Shown here piece by piece: positions 54,947-64,000 of a stretch of 64,000 bases of DNA; within the stretch, counting starts at the first letter, position 1, and each line of letters opens with the position of its first letter. The stretch comes from Galeopsis tetrahit (taxonomy: Eukaryota; Streptophyta; Magnoliopsida; Lamiales; Lamiaceae). The notes below the pieces were generated by a model. The model was not told the origin of the DNA. It was given only the letters and a program-made list of their open reading frames with translations, and searched no databases. The stretch is taken from assembly GCA_963675135.1 (NCBI GenBank), contig OY776129.1:54262141-54326140 (forward strand), in the 5' to 3' direction. The translations under genes were made by a program, and so were the position numbers.

Positions 54947-55526
54947 AATGGCTAAGTCTTCTGGCCTTTTTGATTGGTCAACTGTGCTGAAATATTGGTC
55001 AAGTTTGCTGATGTGGTGTGCTATGATGATCTAAGTGCTCTGATATGCATTGGTTGCTCTGATATAAGCATGTACTCTGATACCTGATGTTTTTGCTCTA
55101 ATCCAAATACTGTTAAGTGTTTTGGTGTTTGCTCTGATACTAGAAGATGCTCTGAAACTTGAAGATCTAAGTGTTTAGTTGACATGCTCTGATACTCTAG
55201 ATCTTATGTTTAGTATATGCTCTGAAACTTTTGTAATGATGTCTTGAATTCATGCTCTGATAAGTTATCTTCAACTATCAACATGCCTGTAATGATTTTT
55301 ATATGAATGATAGTTGAACTACCTTTGAATCAAAATACATTATTACAGAAATCTCTCTATGCCTACATTTGAAACCTATGTGCAACAAGAACAGTGAAAA
55401 CACTAACACATTGCTTTTCAGGATTATTGACCTTAGTCATGTCTTCTGAAGATAAATGTAATAGGTATAGCTAAGTCACTTTTGCATAAGTTGTATAGGT
55501 TTTGGCATCATAAAAAAGGGGGAAAT
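54947..55526 (+). promoter_or_regulatory. Sirevirus D 3' untranslated region: TGCTCTGATA array and PPT
   Basis: TGCTCTGATA or one-to-three-base variants occur at 55036, 55055, 55073, 55094, 55130, 55148, 55185, 55218 and 55253. The best copies, TGCTCTGATAC and CTCTGATACC, are the exact complement of the PBS seen in A. The PPT AAAAAAGGGGGAAAT ends at 55526, adjoining the LTR. Confidence 0.85.
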
Positions 55527-56710
55527 TGTTGGGAATAAAATGAGATATGTTTTGATTTAATACCAAAACCCCCTGAGACATGCCTAAGTCAAGTTGAGTA
55601 TGTTCTAGAGATGTTAGAACATATAGAATAAAGGCTAGATGGGAAGATGGTATGTTAGGCAGCTCTTAGTTGTATAGATGCACAATTTGAGGGGGAACCT
55701 ATGCTTTGAAGTTTATCAAGAACAAGTCCCCTCAAGGCTCAAAATCTGGAACAACCACTGAGCCTAAGGAAGGCCAAGTATGCTGATCAGGAGAGTTGTC
55801 CAGAAGTGTTGTCTCAGCACAATTAAGCAAGATCAAATCTTCTGAAAGCTTGAGGTCAACCATGCTGAAGAGTTAAAGACAGCAATGCTCTAAAGATCTC
55901 CAAAGAAATCATGCTAAGATCACTTTGAAGTGAAGCAAAGGGTATGAGCCAAGTCATCTGAAGAAGAGCAAGTCAACCTTGCTGATAAGCAAGACTGCTG
56001 ATAGTGATAAGGAGAGTTGTCCAGTTGATAAGGAATGTTGTCCTATCATTGGAACAACCTTCAGAAGCCATGTCCATGTCCTAACAAGAGAATCTGAAAG
56101 TCAGACATTGGGAAGAGAGCTGCAGAATGAAGACAAAGCTCATACAGACTTTTATTTCCCAAATGATGACATGTCACTATCAAGAATCTGTCTTCAAAGT
56201 TGAAGAACCAAAAGAAGACATTTATGGACCTTTGAGGCTGCCTCTCCAACGGGCAAATCCTTCAATTGTCTATAAATACAGAAGTGTGAAGACCATTTGA
56301 AAGCACCTCAACACAATCCAACTAAACTCAAGTTCTTACAATTTAGAGTGCTTTCAAAACTTTCAAAGACTATCTTAGTCTTCAAACACTTCTTCTAAGC
56401 TAAACCTATTGGACAAGTTCCCTGAAAACTGGACTGTATTGATTTGACTAAGTGATTTCAGAAACTAAAGGAGTCTAAACTAAAAGGGTCAACCACTATT
56501 TCGCACATATAACTCCCCTAGATAGTTATTCAACTAAGTACTCAATAGTACTTAGTAGCTTGATTATCTTTGAAGAGTTAATCATCTTCAGCAGAGTTGT
56601 CCAAGACAACCTTGCTGAGCTCTGGTTTGATCATAGTCAAAAAGAATTTGCATACAAGTGTATTCCCCCCCCCCCCATACACTTGTTATATACTCCTTTC
56701 AGGACCAACA
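55527..56710 (+). repeat. 3' LTR of Sirevirus D (1184 bp, internally deleted)
   Basis: Begins TGTTGGGAATAAAATG and ends GGACCAACA. It is 461 bp shorter than LTR B; the missing part lies between about 56404 and 56408, downstream of the TATA box (56270-56279). The U5 hairpin at 56654-56686 encloses 12 C. The right flank is the AACAAAATTACCACTTTTC repeat that also precedes LTR B. Confidence 0.9.
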
Positions 56711-57316
56711 AACAAAATTACCACTTTTCAATAAAAAAGAACAACACTATTCAAAATAATTAAAAACCCAACTCTTATTCAAATTCCATTCTAATTTTCT
56801 TATTAACAACAAAATTAAATAACCAATTCTCCAAAAAATTATTACACGTATCATCTTCATCGATGGAAGTAGGATCGGAGTTGTTCCAGATCAGAGTGCC
56901 ATGGCCGATGTATCGGATAATTTCGCAAAGAACTAAACAATTTTTTATACTTGGTTTTGGAATAGACAAAGAAGCGAGGGTTTTAAGATACCAGGAGAAG
57001 AGAAAGAACAGAAAATTCGAGAAAACGATTCGTATGGATGGATCCACCGCGCACTGAGGGGTCCACCATCGCCGTCAAGATGTTGAGCGGCGCGCAGAGG
57101 AGGCAACAGTCTCCATGGACTGTCGGGAGAGGAACCTGGAGTGGGAGTAGGTGGCCGGAACTAAGGAAGGCGACGGCTACGGTGTGAAATCAAACATAGT
57201 GAAATGTGTGGATATTTTTTAGGGTTTACATATTTTCTCAAATAAAGAATAAAAAGCTGTAAAAAATTTGCAGAAAAAAAAAAACTAAAAAAAAAAAAAA
57301 AGCAGATAAAAAAAAG
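56711..57316. other. Intergenic: repeat remnant and GC-richer island
   Basis: 56711-56745 continues the degenerate repeat that precedes LTR B. 57040-57185 is GC-rich (CACCGCGCACTGAGG, AGCGGCGCGCAGAGG) with short open frames on both strands that I do not recognise. The end is A-rich. Confidence 0.5.
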
Positions 57317-58435
57317 GGTTAATTCTAAATAAATACATCACCTCATCTCAGTATCAATTTAATCACTACCTTTACGATTATTGTAAAAAACCCTAACCTT
57401 TCATTGTGTTGCAATTAGATACACATTTTTTTCTCCGATCAACAAGTGATGATGTGGATTGCCGGAGCTTGCCACGTCAGATTTTCGATAATTCTTTTAT
57501 AAAAATAAAACTTCCGCTTCTTCTGCGTCTTCTCAAACTCAATAGAGTTCTTCTGCGTTTTTCTCACTTCTCAAACTCAATCAATGAAGTTCTTCTCTTC
57601 TAACTCTAAAAATCAAAATCATAAGGATAGAACTTAACACTAAAAATCCAAAAAAAAAAAATCAAACTCAATAGAGTTCTTATGCGTCTTTCTTACTTCT
57701 CAAACTCAATCAATCAAGTTTTTCTCTTATAACCCTAAAAATCAAAATCATAAGAGATAAAACTAACCCTAAAAAACCCAAAAAAAAAAAAAAAAAAAAA
57801 AAAATTGTCAAGAGATTTGTCATTCCTTATATATATTTTAAGTTTTGTATATGGTTCTATACATTGGTTGGAAAGTTAGGAAATGGAGCAGAAGTTAGTG
57901 GAGTAGATGACCAACACCTCTACTCAAAATAAAGAGATTGCGTCCTCTATTCAAAAGAAAGAGATTGCAAACGCAAGAAAAATGACAAAATAAGGCATGA
58001 GTGTATTGGTTAGAAGAGAAGAACTTGATTGATTTTTAGCGGATTTTGATTTTTAGGGTTAGAAGAGAAGAACTTGATTGAGTTTGAAAAGTGAGGAAGA
58101 CGCAGAGAAGAACTTTATTGAGTTTGAGAAGAAGAAGAACTTGATTGATTGAGTTTCAGAGAAAGACGCAGAGAAACGGGAGTTTTATTTTTATAAAGTT
58201 TTATTTTTATTTCTATAAAATGTAATTTGATGTGGAAACTAAAAAAAATAAAAAAGAATTTGTGTAATCTGACGTGGCAAGCTCCGACAAGCCACATAAT
58301 CAATGGTTGGCCGGAGAAAAAAAATGTGTATCTAACTGCAACACGATAAAAGGTTGTGATTTTTTACAATAATCATAAAGTTCGTGATTAAATTGATACT
58401 GAGACTAAATGTCGTGTATTTATTTAGAATTAACC
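57317..58435. mobile_element. Fold-back Mutator-like element (1119 bp)
   Basis: The outer ~190 bp at each side are inverted repeats, starting GGTTAATTCTAAATAAATAC at 57317 and ending in its complement at 58435. They match through GGAGCTTGCCACGTCAGATT. Further inward, TTCTTCTGCGT and TCTCAAACTCAAT blocks also pair with the other arm, so nearly the whole element can fold back. Long terminal inverted repeats without coding capacity suggest a non-autonomous MULE. The flanks are poly(A), so a 9-bp target duplication cannot be verified. Confidence 0.75.
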
Positions 58436-59243
58436 AAAAAAAAAAAAGAAAAAAATGCGATTAAAAAAAAAAAAAGCAGAAAAAAGCGGTTAAAAAAAAA
58501 AGTTAAAAAAGTGAGTGCACCACATCACTTTGATGTGTATGGTGCATATATGGGGGGTGTTTTAAAACTCTACAAATTGCTTCCACAATCACTTTTTTTA
58601 AAGTTGCCCTTACTTTTGAAAAATACTTTTAAGCTGTTTATATAGTTTACAAACACACCCTAAGACTTTTATGGAAAAGTTTCACACAAGATTCTCTTAT
58701 AATATATTTATAAAAAAATAAACGTTTAATGAAGTTTTGGAAATAGATGATTCAAGAAGTCGTCACTATTAAAAAAGACACCCTTAATTTGATAATAAAT
58801 TAAAATTTTCACTTTAAATTTCATTTTTTAAATATCTCAAAATTAAATAGTATATAATCACTTTATTACTCAAAAGATTTTCTTATTATTAACTTTATCT
58901 TATTTAATTCTAATAAACAATTATTACATAAAACTACTAAATAAATAGTAATTGTTGAAACAAAAATGAGACGAGGGGAGTATGTATAATCTATTCTGTT
59001 AATAAATAAAAATTTACATATCATAAATAAAACAAAATTTCATCACATTTACATTATATGTGATCAGCGCGTTCATCTCTTGAATTATTTTTAAAAAAGT
59101 ATAAATAATAAAGTACTCCCCCCGTTCCGTTATAAACTTCCTATTTCTTTTGAGTGTTTTGATTAAGAAATATGATAAAATAATAGATAAAATATAAGTG
59201 ATGTGATGGTGAGAGAGAAAATAATAGATGAGTATTAGATGAA
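58436..59243. other. AT-rich intergenic DNA
   Basis: No gene was seen. TACTCCCCCCGTTCCGTTA near 59115 resembles one end of a Stowaway MITE, but no matching right end was found. Confidence 0.5.
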
Positions 59244-59730
59244 GTGGGTGTTTGCAAATAAAACTATGTGTTTAAAAACACTTCTTTTTTAAATAGAATC
59301 ACTTTTAAAGTGTTTGTGTTTGTAAAATATAGTGATTGCTTGGAAGTGATTAAAATTGATTTTTACAATAAAATAAAAAATTGATAGTGTTTTAAAATTA
59401 AGCACTTTAAATCAATTGTGTACATGTTGTGGTGTTTACAAAATAAATCATTTTTTTATAAATTTACAAAAAACACCCTTATTACATTTAGATAGGTAAT
59501 GTGTAAAGATGAAATATTATTTAAATTGAGAGGGCAAAATTGTAAAATTGATTGTTATAATGATGAGAAGCACATAGAAGCTATTAGAAGTAGATGGAGT
59601 GGTGCTTCACCAAAATCACTTTTAACAAATTAACTTAATCACTTTGTTGTGTTTGCAAACACTCCAAAAGTGATTTTATTTGAAAAAAAAAAGTGCTTTT
59701 AAGCAACTTTTAGTGTTTCCAAACACCCAC
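59244..59730. mobile_element. MITE copy 1 (487 bp)
   Basis: Ends GTGGGTGTTTG and CAAACACCCAC are perfect 11-bp inverted repeats. It is AT-rich and non-coding. I could not fix a target duplication, so the superfamily is left open. Confidence 0.7.
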
Positions 59731-60140
59731 GTAAACACAAATAAGTGATTAAATTAATTACTTAAAAGCAATTTTAGTCAAGCACCCCTCTCCATGCTTC
59801 TAACAACTTCTAAGTACTTCTAATCATTACACTCACTAATTTTACAATTTTGCCCTCACAATTTAAATAATATTTTATTTTTACCAATTATTTATTCAAA
59901 TGTAATAAGGGTGTTTTTTGTAAAATTATAAAATAGTGATTTGTATGACATACACCACAACATTTATTAGACAAAGTGGGATAGCTCAAGTGGTTAGAGC
60001 ACCACTACCTAGGTGTTAGGTCCTCGGTTCGAGTCATGGGGAGGGATGGGTATTTAACTTCTATAAAAAAAAAAAAAAAAAACCACAACATTTATTAGAA
60101 GTGCTTATTTTTAAAACACTATCTACTTTCAAGTTAAAAA
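59731..60140. mobile_element. MITE copy 2, inverted, interrupted by a SINE
   Basis: The sequence is a diverged reverse complement of much of MITE copy 1. For example, TTTACAATTTTGCCCTC and GTAATAAGGGTGTTTTTTGT appear here and inverted at about 59470-59550. The SINE at 59972-60081 splits it, and the match resumes afterwards with AAGTGCTTATTTTTAAAACA. The outer limits are approximate. Confidence 0.65.
59972..60081 (+). mobile_element. tRNA-derived SINE (about 110 bp)
   Basis: Contains a pol III A box (TAGCTCAAGTGG) and B box (GGTTCGAGTC), then a short body and a poly(A) tail of about 18. A perfect 18-bp target duplication, ACCACAACATTTATTAGA, flanks it at 59954-59971 and 60082-60099. Long target duplications with a poly(A) tail indicate LINE-mediated insertion. 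It is too short and lacks an acceptor stem, so it is not a tRNA gene. Confidence 0.9.
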
Positions 60141-60244
60141 TGGAATGAAAAATTTAATTTATGGTGGAACATCATAAAAGTGGGAAACTTATAGTGGACG
60201 GATGGGGAGGGAGTATTATTCTATCTGTGAAGAATAATGATATA

Positions 60245-60583
60245 CTCCCTCCGTCCCGGAGGAACTTGCCCCCTTTGATCGGCACACATTTTAAGAAATG
60301 TGTAAGAAAAGATGTAATGATTCATGTTTTGAGGGTAGTTTTGTAAACTTTTATGAATAAAGTAAAGTAAAAAGTAGATTGAGTGTGGAAAAGTAATGGC
60401 ATATGGGTAAATATGAGTATATTTAAAGGGTGAGGGTTGTGAAGATATTTCCTTTTATGGAGTGTCCATATGAGTATATTTAAAGGGTGAGGGTTGTGAA
60501 GATATTTCCTTTTATAGAGTGTGCAAATTGGTATGGGACATCCATATATGGAAAGTGTGCAAATTCCTGTGGAACAGAGGGAG
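60245..60583. mobile_element. Stowaway-like MITE (339 bp) upstream of the IDD gene
   Basis: Begins CTCCCTCCGTCCCGGAGG and ends GAACAGAGGGAG, with TA on both sides (60243-60244 and 60584-60585). A 57-bp segment is duplicated in tandem inside it (60411-60467 and 60468-60524). The right end lies about 460 bp before the IDD start codon. Confidence 0.85.
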
Positions 60584-60585
60584 TA

Positions 60586-61044
60586 CTACGTAAATTGAGA
60601 GTAAATTAAACAGTGAATTTTAATTTTAAAAATCGAAATTATGAAAATAATGATGAAAAAGGTTGAGAGTGAATTGTGAAGGAAGACCAAAGACTCACAC
60701 AGTCAGTGTCGCCCACACATCTTATTCTCTCTCCCTCTCCATTTTCACCCTCCGATTCCGAAACCCATACTTCCCCAGCTCGCCGGTGATTCACGACGGC
60801 CAAGTTTTCTAGCTAACTCTCAGGCTTTCTTTTGAATTCAACTCCAGAAAACCTCAATCATTTTCCGATTTTATCCACATCCTATTTCAGTTAGTTCACA
60901 AATTTCACTTCTTTCATGCTCTTACCTACCTCGTCTCGCCGGAGATCATTTTTCCGATCTTTTCCATTTTCTAAAGTTGGAGGAACTAGTTGTTGAATAT
61001 TGACCAGAGATTTAAAACAAATTTGTAACCCTAGAAAATTAAAT
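60586..61044 (+). promoter_or_regulatory. Putative promoter and 5' leader of the IDD gene
   Basis: A CT-rich tract (TTATTCTCTCTCCCTCTCC) near 60725 is typical of plant 5' leaders. A 26-codon upstream ORF runs from ATG at 60916 to TGA ending at 60996 and finishes before the main ATG at 61045. No clear TATA box was recognised. The transcription start cannot be set from sequence alone. Confidence 0.5.
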
Positions 61045-62980
61045 ATGAATGATTCTACAGCTTCCGGTGACTCTTCTTCAGGTAATAAAAAAGCCTCAAC
61101 ACCCAAGAAGAAGCGAAATCTCCCAGGAATGCCTGGTAAGACAAAACTTCAATTAACTCTTACTGAATCATGGTCTTCAATAAATGATTTATTTATTTAT
61201 TTTGTTTTGGGTTGTGATTTAATGGGATCAGATCCTGATGCTGAGGTGATTGCTTTATCCCCAAAGTCTTTGTTGGCAACAAATAGATTTGTTTGTGAAA
61301 TCTGCAGTAAAGGTTTTCAGAGGGACCAAAATTTGCAGCTTCATAGAAGGGGTCATAATTTGCCATGGAAGCTTAAGCAAAGGTCAAGTACTGATATCAG
61401 GAAAAAGGTGTATGTTTGTCCTGAACCGAGCTGCGTTCACCACAATCCTTCACGGGCGTTGGGTGATCTCACGGGGATCAAGAAGCATTTCTGTAGAAAA
61501 CACGGCGAGAAGAAGTGGAAATGCGATAAATGTTCCAAGAATTACGCCGTTCAGTCGGATTGGAAGGCGCATTCCAAGGTTTGTGGAACCAGGGAGTACA
61601 AATGTGATTGTGGGACTATGTTTAACAGGTTTGCATCCATTAATTCTTTATGATAATTGATTAGATTGAGCTCTGCTTTAATGGTTTTGATATCTAGTTT
61701 GCTTTAAATTGTAGGAAGGACAGTTTTATTACACACAGGGCATTCTGTGATGCATTAGCAGAGGAACATTCTAAAACAGAACCATTAACTGTACCTCCTA
61801 GTGTCGATGAGGGTGCGAAAACGGCTGCTGTTGTGTCGCCGCAGCCACCATCGCCGCCACAAGCACCTGTACCTGAGGATTCCTCTCCAACAGAAGCCGG
61901 GTCTTCAATTTCACCTGATAAAAATCCTGGTAGTTTAGCTTGGATCTTGCACTTTTTGTCTGTCACTGGTCTTGTTGTTATTTGCATATGATCTTAAGAG
62001 TTAGATGAACTGATTGGGATTGAGATTTGGATGGGCAACCAGTATTCTACATAATTTAAGCAATGGGGAAAGCAATTGAAAGATGATTAAAAAATTAAGT
62101 CACTAAAAACAATCTTTATGTAAAGAAAGAAACATAAAGATCCAAATTCTATATGGAAGAGAATAGTGAGATGGGGACTCTTTTTTAGTGTTTTTTTATG
62201 TACTAGCTTTTTCTGTCTTCTTTATATATCTTTCTAATAAGCTTTTCTATAACTGATCTTGAATTTTTAATCACAGATCCTGAAAGCACCAATTGTAATC
62301 CCACTAGCACTCAAATTATAGAGGAGGCTACTATTGTCACAAACTTGAGAGGAGCAAGTTGTAGCACCAGTAGTAGTTCAAGCAGTAATGGTAGCACAAG
62401 TAGTAGTGTTTTTACGAGCCAATTTGCTTCCTCCACAGTTTCGGCAACTGGATTTAGCAACTTATTCCGGGCTTGTCCTGACCAGACACCTAATATCTCA
62501 CCGTCTTCAGAATCCATAGCTCTCTGCCTTTCAGTGAATCAAGGCTCGTCGATTTTTGGAAAAGTAGGGCAAGAATGTAGGCAGTATCCTTCGGCCCCAC
62601 AACCCGCTCTCTCAGCAACAGCATTGCTACAAAAGGCTGCTCAGATGGGTGCTTCTGCATCAAATGCATCACTGCTAAGCTGTCTTGGGATCGTTTCTTC
62701 TTCCTCTTCTCCGAATGTTACTCAACAACAAATTGAGCCCAATGGTGCGTCGTTGGCTTCTGGTCTTGGTCTTGGACTAACCTATGATGAAGGGTCTGGT
62801 TTGAAGGAACTGATGTTGGGAACTCCGTCTGTTTTTGGTCCTAAGCACACTACCCTCGACCTTCTTGGCTTGGGGATGGCTGCTAGTGGTGTCTCGACGG
62901 GTGGCTTATCAGCTTTGATGAATTCTGGTCTAGATGTTAATGCAACGGCGCCGTTTGATGGAAGAGGTTTTGGTGATTAG
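61045..62980 (+). CDS. INDETERMINATE DOMAIN (IDD) zinc-finger transcription factor, 468 aa
   Basis: Nuclear DNA-binding regulator of the plant-specific IDD family, members of which act in development and partner with GRAS proteins. Exons: 61045-61135, 61232-61628, 61715-61929 and 62277-62980, with GT-AG introns; the joined frame is 1,407 nt with no stop before 62978. Residues 22-24 carry the basic KKKR signal. Zinc fingers: ZF1 C52/C55/H68/H72, ZF2 C93/C98/H116/H121, ZF3 C128/C131/H144/C148 and ZF4 C155/C157/H170/C174, which is the diagnostic C2H2-C2H2-C2HC-C2HC set. A Ser-rich linker follows, then SATALLQKAAQMGAS and TLDLLGLG, the two usual C-terminal IDD motifs, ending GRGFGD. The N-terminal consensus PGNPDPDAEV reads PGMPDPDAEV. 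It is the only host gene in the window and looks functional. The exact paralogue cannot be assigned without a tree. Confidence 0.93.
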
Positions 62981-64000
62981 AGGAGAACTTATCAACGATT
63001 AGGACACTGATGATTGTACATAAAGGTATTGAGTATCTCCTACTTTAAATATTGATGATCAACTCAAAATTTTATTAGTGTCCTACCTAGGATAATGGCG
63101 AGTTCTATAAAATTTAATTATAAACTTCAATTATTTTATGGGAGTTTAAACAATTCTTGTCATTAAATTGCTAAGTTACTATCAATTATTTGCTCTTTCT
63201 AAACCGTTGTCTATGTGTAAGAATATTGGTGGTTACTACGTTTGGGAATAAGCATTCTAATATTTTTGTTTGGTACCTATGGGCTATGATTTCTATTTCT
63301 TGTCATAAAATTTGAGTAAATTAATTACATCAGAAATGTTAATCGGACTGACAATAACTCATTAGAGTCGGTTACTAGCTAAACAATTCACTTTTAATAG
63401 CCCCTCCTGAGATGGACTACATCATTAAAATTGAAATTGAAATTTAATTTAAAATGTTAATTATAATAGGATAATATTAATTCAAAATGTATATTGTGCA
63501 TTTGTGAACTAGTATTATTTTTTATGGTTTGTTTATTATTATTATTATTTTAGTTTCTTTAGATTTGTGTGCAATATAACAACATCTATTCACTTTGTTA
63601 TATGGAGTAACTTTTTTGTACTTGAATGAAACTAATATCAGAAATAAGATATGGAATTATTTGAGCTTGAGAAAAAGTGAAATCTTATTATAAAAATATA
63701 AAAACACAAACTATCGATTATTACAAATTTGCAAATTGATAGAGTGAGATGATTTCTTTCTTTTTTCTTTTAACTATTTCACAATTCTTTAGTACACTTT
63801 TTTTTTTTTGACGGGTAGTACACTATTCTAGAATCTTTTATAGGAGTAATACTCTAAAGTTTTCTACAATTCATTTTTTTTTTTTTACAGCTTATAAGTT
63901 ATAACCAAATTGTAAAATTATTTATTTAGTTTTTGTGTTTAAGATCTCATCCTATTGATTACAATAATATAACCTCCACTCAAAATTGAATTAACTCAAT
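62981..64000. other. 3' flank of the IDD gene and AT-rich intergenic DNA
   Basis: The first few hundred bases should contain the 3' untranslated region; no single poly(A) signal stands out. The rest is AT-rich with several poly(T) runs (63800 and 63877). No further gene or element end was recognised. Confidence 0.6.

Larger units (their letters stand above)
18952..56710. mobile_element. 37.8-kb composite: Sirevirus B (-), C tandem array (-), Sirevirus D (+)
   Basis: The left arm is B, from its 3' LTR to its gag leader (18952-32424). The right arm is D, from RNase H to its 3' LTR (49118-56710), on the opposite strand. Both outer boundaries are U5 ends (TGTTGGTCC at left, GGACCAACA at right), which a single normal insertion cannot give. 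No 5-bp target duplication is visible across the two outer flanks (TAACC and AACAA). The centre, 32425-49117, comes from a different Sirevirus family. Confidence 0.85.
49118..56710 (+). mobile_element. Sirevirus D (plus strand), 3' half only
   Basis: Contains the end of RNase H, spacer, third ORF, 3' untranslated region, PPT and 3' LTR. gag, protease, integrase, RT and the 5' LTR are missing, lost at the junction with the C array. It is the same family as A and B, but clearly diverged from B (roughly one residue in ten in the N-terminal domain of the third ORF), so it is not a recent inverted copy of B. Confidence 0.9.

Noticed and set aside
18952..56710. One single retrotransposon insertion with target duplication
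   Set aside because: Both outer ends are U5 ends and the flanking five bases (TAACC, AACAA) do not match.
56863..57057. 64-residue open frame MEVGSELFQIRVPWPMY with an overlapping antisense frame
   Set aside because: No recognisable domain, both strands open by chance, and it lies in a patchwork of repeat remnants.
59115..59140. Stowaway-like left end TACTCCCCCCGTTCCG
   Set aside because: No matching right terminus was found, so it is at most a truncated remnant.
59980..60060. Possible tRNA gene (A and B boxes present)
   Set aside because: There is no acceptor-stem pairing, the body continues into a poly(A) tail, and an 18-bp target duplication flanks it. It is a SINE.

Overview
The window is nuclear DNA of a flowering plant, probably a eudicot. 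It is AT-rich and built mostly of nested transposable elements, with one intact host gene at the right edge: an INDETERMINATE DOMAIN (IDD) C2H2 zinc-finger transcription factor at 61045-62980. The plant assignment rests on that gene, on four large Ty1/copia elements of Sirevirus type, and on plant-type Harbinger, hAT, Stowaway, Mutator-like and SINE insertions. There is nothing prokaryotic: no operons, CRISPR arrays or phage genes.

Layout. 1-6659: minus-strand Sirevirus A, with 5' LTR, PBS, gag and a broken pol; an internal deletion fuses pol to the remnant of a third ORF, and the element runs out of the window on the left. 6660-8165: AT-rich DNA with a 22-bp/66-bp tandem repeat. 8166-13325: a PIF/Harbinger element with an intact two-exon MYB/SANT-like ORF and a decayed DDE transposase, which carries an 8-bp-TSD hAT MITE. 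13326-18951: AT-rich spacer with a Stowaway MITE, a probable Ty3/gypsy solo LTR and a degenerate tandem repeat. 18952-56710: a 37.8-kb composite. Its left arm is Sirevirus B (minus) and its right arm is Sirevirus D (plus), placed head to head so that both outer ends are U5 ends. Between them lies 1.3 periods of a second Sirevirus family (C) in tandem: gag fragment, LTR, complete internal region, LTR, third-ORF fragment. 56711-60600: a fold-back Mutator-like element, two inverted MITE copies, a SINE with an 18-bp target duplication, and a Stowaway MITE. 60600-64000: the IDD gene and its flanks.

The Sireviruses share one plan: LTR, PBS matching initiator tRNA-Met, long gag with a zinc knuckle, pol (protease, integrase, RT, RNase H) in the same frame as gag after a UAA stop, a spacer, a very large third ORF (about 1,170 or 1,588 codons), PPT and LTR. 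Every pol and third ORF seen here is broken by stops, frameshifts or deletions; the three long gag frames are open. The signals most worth following are non-coding: an array of TGCTCTGATA motifs near the 3' end of B and D that is complementary to the family's own PBS, a U5 hairpin with a homopolymer or G-rich loop whose stem differs between the two families, and a phased 23-bp triple repeat ahead of the third ORF.
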